Below, in pieces: positions 1 through 8,988 of a DNA stretch of 64,000 bases. The notes beneath the pieces are model-generated. The model was not told the DNA's origin and made no database searches. It was given only the letters and a program-made list of their open reading frames with translations. The position numbers were made by a program, and so were the translations under genes. The stretch is from Chryseobacterium indologenes (GTDB lineage Bacteria > Bacteroidota > Bacteroidia > Flavobacteriales > Weeksellaceae): the NCBI RefSeq assembly GCF_018362995.1, contig NZ_CP074372.1, forward strand, positions 4,216,001 through 4,280,000, given 5' to 3'. The number at the start of each line of letters is the position of its first letter. Position 1 is the first letter of the stretch.

Positions 1-150
1 TTTAATCCGGATAAGTTTTTAGCGGAAAGTTCAGAAATTATTATTTCTTCTGATGCCTGGATTCTTGATCATTGTAAAGAATGGTTTAACCTGATTGGTT
101 ATCTGATCAGAGAAGAAAAACTTCCTGTTAATCTGATTAAAATGCTGTAA
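1..150 (+). CDS. 3' end of an unidentified protein gene
   Basis: The reading frame is open from the first base and ends with TAA at 148-150, giving the last 49 residues of a protein whose start lies outside the window. The tail is mixed polar and hydrophobic with no motif I recognise. The next gene starts 4 bases after its stop, so the two are probably co-transcribed. Confidence 0.6.
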   Translation, partial: FNPDKFLAESSEIIISSDAWILDHCKEWFNLIGYLIREEKLPVNLIKML

Positions 151-153
151 AAT

Positions 154-804
154 ATGAACCTGTTTGATCCCTATATTTCCCTGTTTTCTAAAGAATGGAA
201 AGACAAATACCAAGGTGTTTTAGTGAAAGAACATCTGGAAACTCTGGAAAAAAATCTTCAGAGAGGTAAGGAAAATACTTTAGAACTTCATCTTCCTTAT
301 TTTAATGAAGAAATAATCATTGACAGGCAGGAAAGCTTTGAAAAATTTATTGATATTCTGGAAAGTAAGGATTCAGATGAGGTGAAAACAGAATCTCTGG
401 AAGCAATGCCGTTTGAACATTGGCTGAATATTTTAGGACAAAGGTTAACCTCAGCAAGTATCCGTCATGAAAATGCAATTCCACCTTTAAAAACAACTCT
501 GATCAAAGCTTGTGAGGAACCCTTCAATAGCGAAATTACCATTGCACAGAGAGCCTGGGAAAAACATATCGGAAGAATGGATGACGATTTCTGGGGAGAA
601 ATCAAGGGAAACAATCAGCAGAAACAGGAAAAAGTAATGGCAAAAATCCATGATATCCTTGACAACAGAACCTGGTGGAATGTTTTCTTTCACTACAAAC
701 ATGAACTGGTTTTTGAAGTCAGAGAAAAAGAAGGTCACGGAATCCGCTGGAGCCATGGTGGAACAAAACTGATCGGCTTTCTGGAAAAATTTATCAACGA
801 ATAA
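154..804 (+). CDS. hypothetical protein, 216 aa
   Basis: This is a complete soluble protein without signal peptide or membrane segment. It is rich in charged residues and tryptophan, with a C-terminal stretch RWSHGGTKLIGFLEKFINE. I do not recognise the family. It starts 4 bases after the preceding partial gene, so it is probably the second gene of an operon that begins upstream of the window. The 198-base gap before tatD carries that gene's own promoter, so the operon probably ends here. Confidence 0.7.
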   Translation: MNLFDPYISLFSKEWKDKYQGVLVKEHLETLEKNLQRGKENTLELHLPYFNEEIIIDRQESFEKFIDILESKDSDEVKTESLEAMPFEHWLNILGQRLTSASIRHENAIPPLKTTLIKACEEPFNSEITIAQRAWEKHIGRMDDDFWGEIKGNNQQKQEKVMAKIHDILDNRTWWNVFFHYKHELVFEVREKEGHGIRWSHGGTKLIGFLEKFINE

Positions 805-903
805 ATAAAGCACAAACATCTGTGTCATCTGCGAAAAATGTAATAAAAAAAGCTTTTGCAGTTTCATAAGGTACTTTAGTTTTCCTTTTTCTCATTCTTT
901 TGA

Positions 904-941
904 ATTGCGTAAAAACATTGCGCATTAAACTTCTAGTTTTG
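904..941 (+). promoter_or_regulatory. promoter of tatD with TGCGTA-type dyad
   Basis: The motif TTGCGTAAAAACATTGCGCA lies at 905-924, followed after 13 bases (counted from the TTG at 918-920) by the box TAGTTTTG at 934-941, which matches the Bacteroidota -7 consensus TAnnTTTG. The same arrangement with identical spacing occurs before the Ro60-type gene (27.27 kb) and twice in the Y RNA region (30.09 and 30.31 kb). This suggests a common regulator or initiation factor. Confidence 0.65.
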
Positions 942-1002
942 CAGATAAAAACAAGAGCTATCATATTTGAACAACAGTTATAAATAATATTAAAAAAACA
1001 AA

Positions 1003-1788
1003 ATGAACACATACATTGATATTGGCATTAATCTGACCAATAAACAGTTCTATAATGAACACGAAGAAATAATCAACCGTGCTTTGGATCATGGTGTTGA
1101 GCATATGATTCTCACAGGAACCAGCGTAAAGGGAAGTAAAGAATCTGCTGAAATTGCTGAAGAATATCCGGAAATTTTATTTTCAACAGCCGGGATTCAT
1201 CCCCACGACGCCAAATCGTTTAACGGTGAAAGCATTGCTGAACTCAGGAAATTGTTGAAACAGGATCATGTGATTTCAGTAGGCGAGTGCGGACTTGATT
1301 TTGACCGTGATTTCTCTCCCAGACCCGTTCAGGAAAAATGTTATAAAGCCCAGCTGGAATTGGCTATAGAAGTCAATAAACCGCTTTTTCTTCATGAAAG
1401 ATCCGCATTTAAAAGATTTAATGACATCACAGATGAATACCTTTCCCAATTACCGGAAGCTGTTGTACATTGCTTTACCGGAACATTGGATGAAGCGAAA
1501 ATCTATCTGGACAAAGGATTTTATTTAGGATTTACAGGAGCTGTCAGCGATGAGAAAAGATTTAAACATCTCGAAGACGTTATAAAATATGTTCCTCTTG
1601 ACAGAATGATGATTGAAACAGATGCTCCTTTTATGCTTCCGAAAAATATGCCCAGAATGCAGAACAGGCGAAATGAACCCTCATTTTTACCTTATGTAGC
1701 ACAGACAATTGCCCACCTGAAGAAGATCAGTATTTCTGAAGTCGCAGACGAGACTACAGAAACGGCCAGAAATTTTTTCAAACTATAA
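1003..1788 (+). CDS. tatD: TatD family metal-dependent nuclease
   Basis: This 261-aa TIM-barrel hydrolase belongs to the true TatD branch. It begins with the DIGINLT motif, as E. coli TatD does (DIGVNLT), in place of the HxH of the YcfH/YjjV branch. Other family motifs are GIHPHD, GECGLDF, HCFTGT and ETDAPFMLP, which supply the metal ligands. E. coli TatD is a 3'-5' exonuclease on single-stranded DNA and RNA, linked to oxidative damage repair. Length is normal for the family. The promoter shares a dyad with the Ro60/Y RNA promoters further down the window, which would fit an RNA turnover role here; that link is inference. Confidence 0.92.
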   Translation: MNTYIDIGINLTNKQFYNEHEEIINRALDHGVEHMILTGTSVKGSKESAEIAEEYPEILFSTAGIHPHDAKSFNGESIAELRKLLKQDHVISVGECGLDFDRDFSPRPVQEKCYKAQLELAIEVNKPLFLHERSAFKRFNDITDEYLSQLPEAVVHCFTGTLDEAKIYLDKGFYLGFTGAVSDEKRFKHLEDVIKYVPLDRMMIETDAPFMLPKNMPRMQNRRNEPSFLPYVAQTIAHLKKISISEVADETTETARNFFKL

Positions 1789-1824
1789 AAAAGAGCTCTA
1801 CTGATAAAGTAAAGCTCTTTTTTT
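1787..1824. terminator. bidirectional terminator between tatD and deoD
   Basis: AAAAGAGCT at 1789-1797 pairs with AGCTCTTTT at 1813-1821. Runs of A before and T after let it serve both convergent genes. Confidence 0.8.
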
Positions 1825-1846
1825 ATAAGCAGAATTGTCTTTCTTT

Positions 1847-2557
1847 TTACAAACTCTTTATTGCTGATTCTAAAGCCAGCTCCATCATAGGATTCAAGGC
1901 TTTTTCTCTCTCGTCAGCAGAGATTTTTTCATGCGTAGGAATGATATCCGTTACCGTAAGAATAGTAGCAGCATTTTTTCCTAAATGTTGAGCATTGGCA
2001 AATAAACCGAATGCCTCCATTTCTACTGCGGGACAGTTGTATTTTGTTGCAATTTCAGGAATCGCAGGATCTTTTCTATAGAAAATATCACTACTGTGGA
2101 TGTTGATTGCTTTAGCGTTTAATGATAATTCTTTAGCCGTCTCATTGATGGTACCAAAGATATTTCCCTGGTGAGGAAGGATTTCATCTTCAATTCCCCA
2201 AGCATATTTGGCATAAGTACTTTCGCTGGCAGCATTTTCAATATTTAAAATATCAAAAAGTTTAAGATCCGTATTGTAAGCACCACAAGTCCCGATTCTG
2301 ATAATCGTCTCTACCTCATATTCTGTAAATAACTCAAAAGAATAGATCCCGATACTTGGGAAACCCATTCCACTAGCTCCTACAGTGATCTCTTTTCCTT
2401 TATAAAGACCTGTATAATAAAAAATTCCTCTGGTTTTACTTACCAGCTTAGCATTTTCTAAATAATTTTCAGCAATATACTGTGCACGAAGCGGATCCCC
2501 CGGCTGCAATACTACTTTGGCAATTTCTCCTTTTTTTGCACTGATGTGAATACTCAT
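1847..2557 (-). CDS. deoD: purine nucleoside phosphorylase, DeoD type
   Basis: This cytosolic enzyme cleaves purine (deoxy)nucleosides with phosphate to give the free base and (deoxy)ribose-1-phosphate, in purine salvage. At 236 aa it has the size of the hexameric bacterial DeoD class. Visible motifs are QPGDPLRAQYIA near the N-terminus, GASGMGFPSIGIYSFEL (phosphate and ribose site), VEMEAFGLF (base/ribose binding) and a C-terminal TVTDI segment. It is a single gene, convergent with tatD and separated from it by a shared terminator. Confidence 0.95.
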   Translation of the reverse strand: MSIHISAKKGEIAKVVLQPGDPLRAQYIAENYLENAKLVSKTRGIFYYTGLYKGKEITVGASGMGFPSIGIYSFELFTEYEVETIIRIGTCGAYNTDLKLFDILNIENAASESTYAKYAWGIEDEILPHQGNIFGTINETAKELSLNAKAINIHSSDIFYRKDPAIPEIATKYNCPAVEMEAFGLFANAQHLGKNAATILTVTDIIPTHEKISADEREKALNPMMELALESAIKSL

Positions 2558-2819
2558 AATGTTATTTTGAATGGAGCAAAGATAATAACTTTTAGATTGT
2601 CCCGGTGATTACGATAATGGAAACAAGGAAGCCTTCTCATATCAACAGAATATATAAGATGTTATCAATAAATGCTTTAAATAATACGATATATGAAGTC
2701 TTTTGTATAATTCAAAAACGTAATCTGGTAAATGCAGAACAATAAAAGAATAATACGGAGCAGGTATGATGGAAACAGTCAGGCTAGTTTTGCATAAGTA
2801 AAACAATAAAATTTTAAAA

Positions 2820-3209
2820 ATGAAAATTGAGCATATCGCCATCTGGGTTAAAGACCTTGAAAAATCCAGAGCATTTTACCAGAAATATTTCGGAGCTGTT
2901 TCCAATGAAAAATACCACAATTCTGTCAAAAATTTTCAGTCGTACTTTTTAAGCTTTGATAATGGCTGCAGGCTTGAAATTATGACCAAACCAGATATCA
3001 GAGAAACCGAAAACTCCTACGAATCCCAACAGTATGGAATCATCCATCTTGCATTTTCAGTAGACAGCAAAGAAAAAGTAGATGAACTTACAGAGACGTT
3101 AAGAAAAGACGGATACACAGTGGCTGGAGAACCTCGTACCACCGGAGACGGTTATTATGAAAGTGTAATCCTTGACCCGGAAAACAATATCATTGAAATC
3201 GTAGCCTAA
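2820..3209 (+). CDS. VOC family (glyoxalase-like) protein
   Basis: This 129-aa single vicinal-oxygen-chelate domain starts MKIEHIAIWVKDLEKSRAFY, with the typical first metal histidine in the HIAIWV segment. It continues to IIHLAFSV and ends in DPENNIIEIVA, the usual C-terminal glutamate strand. The family includes lactoylglutathione lyases and fosfomycin/bleomycin resistance proteins. The substrate cannot be told from sequence. It stands alone between deoD and a repeat-rich gap. Confidence 0.85.
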   Translation: MKIEHIAIWVKDLEKSRAFYQKYFGAVSNEKYHNSVKNFQSYFLSFDNGCRLEIMTKPDIRETENSYESQQYGIIHLAFSVDSKEKVDELTETLRKDGYTVAGEPRTTGDGYYESVILDPENNIIEIVA

Positions 3210-3475
3210 ACCGTCATTGCGAGAAGCTTTAGCGACGAAGCAATCTCTTAATAGGTTGGAAAACGCAAAGGCGCAAAACTTAATCAATGCCGTAGATTAA
3301 GGTGCAAGGATTTTATCTCCGATAAAAATTAATACTAAAAATTATAATTCTTCATTTAAAAATTATCCTTGCTGAAAATCTCAGATTTTCCTGCGCTTTA
3401 AAAATAGTATAATAGATTTCAGCTTAGCGCCTTTGCGTTTTCCAACCTTATAATTACTCCAAAGAATCCATATTT
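3210..3475. repeat. dispersed palindromic repeats in the intergenic gap
   Basis: This gap has no gene. It opens with CGTCATTGCGAGAAGC...GAAGCAATCTC, a REP-like unit often seen in this phylum. Then TTGGAAAACGCAAAGGCGC at about 3255 is mirrored by GCGCCTTTGCGTTTTCCAA at about 3428, forming a large inverted pair. The internal segment AAGGATTTTATCTCCGAT reappears in reverse orientation near 11.8 kb and, in related form, near 43.3 kb. Confidence 0.6.
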
Positions 3476-3521
3476 AACATGAATCTTCACTTTAAAAATT
3501 TTATTCTCAGCGAAATAATTT

Positions 3522-3529
3522 TATTTTTG
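3522..3529 (+). promoter_or_regulatory. -7 box of the bpX operon
   Basis: TATTTTTG matches TAnnTTTG and ends only 7 bases before the first ATG at 3537, so the operon mRNA is probably leaderless or nearly so. Confidence 0.5.
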
Positions 3530-3536
3530 TTAGATC

Positions 3537-4193
3537 ATGGAAACCAAGTCACCGTTTTTAGACACGATCTTTTTGCTTCGTAAGGAAGAATGTATTACCC
3601 TCTTCTCAAGCTTACAGCAAATTTCCCCTCAGGAAGAGGTGGAAGCAGGAGATTATTTTGAAACAGAATTTGAAAAAGAAAGACTTGAATTTTTATCCGA
3701 CCAGTTAATCTGCAACAAACCGGCAGCCGTATGGGCGGCAAAGATCCTCTATCACAGCGCACAGCTTTATCTGATCAGAGAAAATACAGAGAAAAATGTT
3801 GAATATCTTATTCCCGCATTTAAAGGAAGCCGGGATATTTCTTCTATCTTATCCGCAGACTTATCGTTGAGGTTTTTACCACAAATTATTGTTGCTTTAA
3901 ATTCTGTAGATTCGGAAGATCCTTTGATTGCTATGCTGGAAGAGATTCTGACACAGTTTCATTATTCAGGAATCGGGTATGATCTCGATCTGAAAAATGT
4001 CAATTGGCAGGAAGAATTGAAAGACACAACTTACAGAAAACTCTATCTGGAAAGAATTGTTGAAAAAAAAGATTATAAACTGGCGGAAATTCCGTTTATC
4101 AATAAACTAATAACAGCCGAATTCGGAATTCATAAAGACGCATTCTGGCGAGAACTAAAAACTATAACCGAAGAAAACAATGAAAACGTATGA
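3537..4193 (+). CDS. first protein of a MoxR-vWA-bpX type operon
   Basis: This soluble, mostly helical acidic protein of 218 aa has no signal peptide, membrane segment or catalytic motif I recognise. It is the first of seven closely packed or overlapping genes that include a MoxR ATPase and a degenerate vWA protein. By position it is probably one of the system-specific bpX accessory proteins of MoxR-vWA-beta-propeller ternary systems, but I cannot assign which. Its stop overlaps the start of the next gene by 14 bases. Confidence 0.6.
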   Translation: METKSPFLDTIFLLRKEECITLFSSLQQISPQEEVEAGDYFETEFEKERLEFLSDQLICNKPAAVWAAKILYHSAQLYLIRENTEKNVEYLIPAFKGSRDISSILSADLSLRFLPQIIVALNSVDSEDPLIAMLEEILTQFHYSGIGYDLDLKNVNWQEELKDTTYRKLYLERIVEKKDYKLAEIPFINKLITAEFGIHKDAFWRELKTITEENNENV

Positions 4194-4757
4194 GAAAGTA
4201 TTTGAATTTTTAGCTGATCCTGCCAAAGAAACCTTTCTGAAATGCCGTGAACTGGTAATCAATGATCCTGAATACGATCCTTATTCCGGGGATCTTGAAA
4301 ACATCCAGGGTTTACTCAATGAAGGAAAATTTGGAGAGGTTATACAATATGTAAATGTCAATATTTTATTAGTCCGAGAGCTCATATTTATAAATATTTT
4401 GCATACAAAGAATTGGGTGATGAAAAAGGAAGGAGTATTGAAATGACAATCGCTCAGATTATTTTTGAATGTCTTGAAAAAACCGGAGATGGAACCAAAG
4501 AATCTCCCTATATGATTACAAGAATTTCTGACGAAAGAGATTTAGTAAGACATCACCTCAACAAACAGGACATATCCCAAAATCTGGTTAAAGATGGAGA
4601 TAAAATCATGGATGCCCTTACACTTGATGACGGAACGCAACTGTACTTTGATATCAAAGACCCTTATCAGAGACTCGCTTTTTCATTCAGCAAAAGAAAT
4701 GAACAGGCAGAAAGTAAAGACGAAGAGAAACCCCATAAGAAATGGTGGAAATTTTAA
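4180..4757 (+). pseudogene. frameshifted DUF4919-like protein
   Basis: Two overlapping frames make one protein. The first (from ATG 4180) gives a normal N-terminal half, then breaks in the TTATTAGTCCG stretch at 4365-4373. From 4371 the other frame continues directly with SPRAHIYKYFAYKELGDEKG, then SIEMTIAQIIFECLEKTGDG, and ends at 4757. Restoring one A (TTATTAAGTCCG) joins the halves into about 193 aa. The TGDGTKESPYMITRISDE segment resembles the DUF4919 family of Bacteroidota. The break is either a real inactivating deletion or a homopolymer sequencing error. It sits second in the bpX operon. Confidence 0.75.
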
Positions 4758-4769
4758 TTTTTTAAATCA

Positions 4770-5903
4770 ATGAATCAGAATATCAATCAACTCAATACAG
4801 TCCTTACCTACGTAAAAGAAACCTTTGTAGGTAAAAATGATGTCGTAGATCTGTTGGGAATCTGCCTTTTGGCAAGAGAAAATGCTTTTTTGTACGGCCC
4901 TCCGGGGACTGCAAAATCGGCGATTGTCAGAACGTTGGCGAAAACCGTAAAAGATGGAAAAAACTTTGAATATTTATTAACCCGCTTTACAGAACCGAAC
5001 GAAATTTTCGGACCTTTTGATATCAGAAAACTGAAAGAAGGTGAACTTCTGACCAATACGGAAGGAATGATGCCTGAAGCTTCCATGGTTTTTCTGGATG
5101 AAATTTTCAATGCCAATTCTGCCATTCTGAATTCCCTTTTGATGGCACTTAACGAGAAGATTTTTAAAAGGGGAAAAGAAACAAAACACTTACCTGCACT
5201 GATGTTTGTGGGGGCAAGTAACGTTCTTCCCGAAGATGAAGCATTGAACGCATTGTTTGACCGTTTTCTGGTGAGAATCAATGTAGATTATGTAAAACCT
5301 GAACTGTTACAACAGGTGCTTTTAGCCGGAAGAAAACTGGAGAATCAGGAAGAAGCGGATATTCCGGAAATCCATGCCGATGAGATCAGGCAGCTTCAGA
5401 ACCTGTGTAGAACCATAGACCTTAAACCAATCTATGAAGTTTATCTCAATACTATTATGAGCCTTCGGAATACAGGAATTGCCATTTCAGACCGTAGAGC
5501 CGTAAAGCTTCAGAACCTGATTGCTGCAAGTGCCCTGATCTGTGGAAGAAAAGAAGCCGTGCTTTCTGACCTTTGGGTATTGAAGCATATCTGGGATACC
5601 GAAGAGCAGATTGAAATTCTGGAGGGAATTATCAACAGGACCATAGAGAAAGACGATCATCCGGATTCCCATCCACAGGCGATGCACAACAAAACTCCCA
5701 ATCCCGAGGAGGTCATGAAAGATGTGACAATTCTTGTGGAAAAATGGAATGGCGGAATGCTGAGCTTTGAAGAACAGAATGTAATAAAAGATAAACTGAG
5801 ATACCTGCAGACCCGTTGCGACTGGATCAGAAATCCGGAACAGAAACAGTATATCCAGCAAGAAATTGAAAGCTTATGGCAGAAGATCCTTCAAAGCGTT
5901 TAA
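4770..5903 (+). CDS. MoxR family AAA+ ATPase
   Basis: This 377-aa cytosolic AAA+ protein has Walker A GPPGTAKS at residues 43-50, Walker B MVFLDEIF at 106-113, sensor-1 GASN near 149-152 and an arginine-finger-type DRF at 164-166, followed by a lid domain and a helical tail. MoxR ATPases act as chaperone-like remodellers paired with vWA proteins. Here the partner is the 792-aa vWA/bpX protein two genes downstream. Together they match the ternary conflict systems described by comparative genomics. Its end overlaps the next start by 28 bases, implying translational coupling. Confidence 0.9.
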   Translation: MNQNINQLNTVLTYVKETFVGKNDVVDLLGICLLARENAFLYGPPGTAKSAIVRTLAKTVKDGKNFEYLLTRFTEPNEIFGPFDIRKLKEGELLTNTEGMMPEASMVFLDEIFNANSAILNSLLMALNEKIFKRGKETKHLPALMFVGASNVLPEDEALNALFDRFLVRINVDYVKPELLQQVLLAGRKLENQEEADIPEIHADEIRQLQNLCRTIDLKPIYEVYLNTIMSLRNTGIAISDRRAVKLQNLIAASALICGRKEAVLSDLWVLKHIWDTEEQIEILEGIINRTIEKDDHPDSHPQAMHNKTPNPEEVMKDVTILVEKWNGGMLSFEEQNVIKDKLRYLQTRCDWIRNPEQKQYIQQEIESLWQKILQSV

Positions 5904-6619
5904 AAGAATTCTGGGCAGAACTTCCCCGTGCCGATGAAGACTTTCTGGGCTCTGTCAGAGACTGGAAAAACATTCAGATCGCTGTGGAGGAAGGAACAAT
6001 CTGGCTGAAAGGCTTTACCGACGAACAGGCTGAATCTCAGGAAGTACAGCAGTTGCCGGACTTTATCCTGTATGAGCTTCGGAATGGTCTTTTATTCAGG
6101 AAAGAAGCTTTGGTTCCAAGCAAAAAAATGAGAACAGCATTGCTTTGGGTACCTATAGACAAGGCGTTGCAGCTTACTTTTCCTCTTTCCAATCAGAACT
6201 ATTTTGGAATTCAGGAACAGGTTCAGGTAAAATTAAAAGAAAGCAATGAAGAGCAGCCGGTAATCGCTTTATTAAGCAATATTGCTGATATTAAAGAAAG
6301 TATCGCAGCATTACCGAAGTTTAAACTGGAAAAAATAAAATGGACTGTTTTAGGAAATAAAGCACTGTTTGTAGGCATTCCATTATTAAGCTTTCCCGGA
6401 AAAACCTATTGGACAAAAGACAGACATTTATTGCCGGCCGGTCTGGATTTTGAATTTAAAAATCTAAGTACCCTTTTACAGCAGAAATATAATAAAGAGC
6501 CGGAAGGATGGTTACTTTGGGATGAAAACGGGAATTATCTTTTAATAAAAGAAACTGATTTCCGTCCTTTATCTATAAGTTCATTCCGTCTTACAGAAAA
6601 ATCAAGAGAATGGAATTAA
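5876..6619 (+). CDS. bpX-type accessory protein of the MoxR system
   Basis: This 247-aa soluble protein begins MAEDPSKRLKEFWAELPRAD and is rich in tryptophan and beta-prone segments (WLKGF, PDFILYELRNGLLFRKEAL, YWTKDRHLLPAGLDFEF). I recognise no catalytic motif. Fixed placement between a MoxR ATPase and the vWA protein, with overlaps on both sides, points to a dedicated bpX-family component of MoxR-vWA-beta-propeller systems. The exact bpX subtype cannot be assigned by eye. Confidence 0.6.
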   Translation: MAEDPSKRLKEFWAELPRADEDFLGSVRDWKNIQIAVEEGTIWLKGFTDEQAESQEVQQLPDFILYELRNGLLFRKEALVPSKKMRTALLWVPIDKALQLTFPLSNQNYFGIQEQVQVKLKESNEEQPVIALLSNIADIKESIAALPKFKLEKIKWTVLGNKALFVGIPLLSFPGKTYWTKDRHLLPAGLDFEFKNLSTLLQQKYNKEPEGWLLWDENGNYLLIKETDFRPLSISSFRLTEKSREWN

Positions 6620-8988
6620 AGTTCTATTTCCAGTCCTATGAAAATTACTTTTGGGAATGGAAAACTGATGAAGATGTTCCCGGTGATTCCGGTTACCATG
6701 ACAATAATCTCCTCTCGGTTCCGGGAGTGGGAGCGATAGCTTACAGGCCTTATGTGATGGAGATTCTCAAAGAACTTCAGCCACAGGGATGGCCTCCCTT
6801 TGGAGCGTTGCTGATGGTTTTGTATGCTATGCAGGATGGCTATATTGATTTTGCAGGCTCTTTGAGACGTACCGCTGAGTTTTATAGTGGAGAAGACTTT
6901 GAATTCAATGTGGAAAAACAAATTGAATTTCTTGAAAAGATCCAATCACTTCCCAATGTTTATAAGCAGAAACAAAACAGAATTGTTTTGCTGCAAACGT
7001 TATTCAGCAATGGTCATAACAGGGTGGCCTCTCTTCATGCGGATATGTATTTAAAGATCTATTATAAACGACCGCAGGAAATTGCTATCAGTGCAGAAAA
7101 ACAAGACGAAGGTTCAATAGCTTTAAACAAAGATTTAAGTGCTTTGAATCTGAATGAAAAATTTCCTACTGTACAATCCATCATTGATGCCATGAAAGGT
7201 TTGATCGACGAGCCTGAGCTGGATGATGAGGTAGTAGAAGAGGAAACAACAGCGGATACAGATAAAGATTTTATTAAAGAATTAATTGAAGAACCCAAAA
7301 CATTTCAGGTAGGAAGCCTCATCAAAAGAATATGGAGCGGTCTGAAAATTCCTATGCGCCACCTTTCCCCGGGAGAACAGCCTATCGGAGGAATTTCTGA
7401 TATGACCAACAAAGGTGATTTTCACAGGATGCTTCTTTCTGAATTTGCCAATGAAGATGACGTCTTTATGAATAGGGTAGCCAATAATGAAGCGCTTTAT
7501 ATTCAAAGAGAAATTCCGCCCGAAGAAAATATTTTTGAAAGAATTATTCTGATTGATACTTCCCTCAGAAATTGGGGGACTCCAAAAGTATTGGCTTTTG
7601 CCTCTGCAATTGCTATCATCAAACACCCGAAAGCTCATTCTGAATGTAAAGTTTTTGCCTTAGGGCAGGCAGGTGTTCCTATTGCCCTTAACAAAGTAGA
7701 GGAAGTGGTTGAAAACCTCAATCAGGTGAGTCCGGTTCTGGAAGTTTCCGAAGCGTTGGAAAGTTTTTTTAATCAAGAGCATACTGAAAAAGATATTGAA
7801 GTGTTCTTTATTACCCATCAGGAGAATATGGAGGATGAAAAAATTCAGCGGGTGGTTCATCAGAACAGAAACAGGCTTAAGTTTCTGGTGACTACAACAT
7901 CAGATGGTGAAATTAATTTTTATAAACATCATAAAGGAACCAGAAAACATATTCAGAAAATAAAACTTCCATTACAGGAGTTGTGGGCCAATCCGCCACA
8001 GCAAAAACAGTCCGTTCATAATTTCAATGGAAAGAAAACCGATCTTCCACAAAACTATCCTGTCTTATTTCCAACCCCTGTTAATAAGATTGCCAAGTTT
8101 TTATATGATGGCGAATTTTTCATTCTGAGTTCTAAAAAACAATTATTGAAGACTTATCTTTCTGATAATTATTACGACAAACATTCTTATGATTACTATA
8201 AAACACATCACGGCTGTGAAGTTTTGTTTGATAATATTTCCATAAAACTCAAAGGACAGTTTGCCCTTGCAAAAAACAAGCAGCAGCACTTTATTCTGTG
8301 CCAGTATCAGCATGATCAGAAATTAATATCAAAGCTTAACCTTAATACAAGAGAATATTCCGAGCAGAATCTTACAGGAATGAATATTCCGGAGTCCTAC
8401 AAACTGATTTATTTTGGACGGAGCTTTTATCTTCATCACCCGGACAATTCTACCCACTATAAAATAAACATGGAGGGAAATATCTCTGTAGAACCTATTA
8501 CCGGAAAAGATAAAGAGTTTGAAAAAAATAATATAAAAGCTGAGGCTGAAGTTGCGAAACTGAAGGGAAGTGGATTAAGAATTATCAATAATTTCAACAA
8601 AATAGGAATCAATCAATATGAAAATCTGGTTATTTCCGGACATGAATTGTACATTTCTTCAGAAAACACACTTGATTTTTCCAAAAACAAATATGATATT
8701 AAAATTTTTGCTGAGCAGAACAAAAATAAATTTACATTTCCCGATGGAAGCGAAATTATTACAGACTCACGGGGAATGCTGACTTTCCGAAGCAGTAATA
8801 AAAGTATCGAAGAATTTTTTATTCCTTCCACGGCTCATGGGTTTCTCTCTTTGGCAACTTATACAGAATTTGGAGGATCAGAATATTATCTTCCGGAACA
8901 TGCCTTGCTGAAAGTAAGAACAATGGATGATATGTGCGACAGGTTTTTGAAACCGTTTATAGAACAGATATTGGATTATGGAGCTTAG
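6610..8988 (+). CDS. vWA-like and beta-propeller protein of the MoxR system
   Basis: This 792-aa protein has three visible parts. The N-terminal 200 or so residues form a helical domain ending in an acidic linker (DEPELDDEVVEEETTADTD). The middle holds a vWA-like fold whose metal site is reduced to ILIDTSLRNWG (D316, S318) instead of DxSxS, so metal binding is doubtful. The C-terminal half from about residue 450 is a series of short beta repeats with YDG, LSS and NYLVISG-like strands, consistent with a beta-propeller. It is the natural partner of the MoxR ATPase. It overlaps both neighbours by about 10 bases. Confidence 0.7.
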   Translation: MELKFYFQSYENYFWEWKTDEDVPGDSGYHDNNLLSVPGVGAIAYRPYVMEILKELQPQGWPPFGALLMVLYAMQDGYIDFAGSLRRTAEFYSGEDFEFNVEKQIEFLEKIQSLPNVYKQKQNRIVLLQTLFSNGHNRVASLHADMYLKIYYKRPQEIAISAEKQDEGSIALNKDLSALNLNEKFPTVQSIIDAMKGLIDEPELDDEVVEEETTADTDKDFIKELIEEPKTFQVGSLIKRIWSGLKIPMRHLSPGEQPIGGISDMTNKGDFHRMLLSEFANEDDVFMNRVANNEALYIQREIPPEENIFERIILIDTSLRNWGTPKVLAFASAIAIIKHPKAHSECKVFALGQAGVPIALNKVEEVVENLNQVSPVLEVSEALESFFNQEHTEKDIEVFFITHQENMEDEKIQRVVHQNRNRLKFLVTTTSDGEINFYKHHKGTRKHIQKIKLPLQELWANPPQQKQSVHNFNGKKTDLPQNYPVLFPTPVNKIAKFLYDGEFFILSSKKQLLKTYLSDNYYDKHSYDYYKTHHGCEVLFDNISIKLKGQFALAKNKQQHFILCQYQHDQKLISKLNLNTREYSEQNLTGMNIPESYKLIYFGRSFYLHHPDNSTHYKINMEGNISVEPITGKDKEFEKNNIKAEAEVAKLKGSGLRIINNFNKIGINQYENLVISGHELYISSENTLDFSKNKYDIKIFAEQNKNKFTFPDGSEIITDSRGMLTFRSSNKSIEEFFIPSTAHGFLSLATYTEFGGSEYYLPEHALLKVRTMDDMCDRFLKPFIEQILDYGA

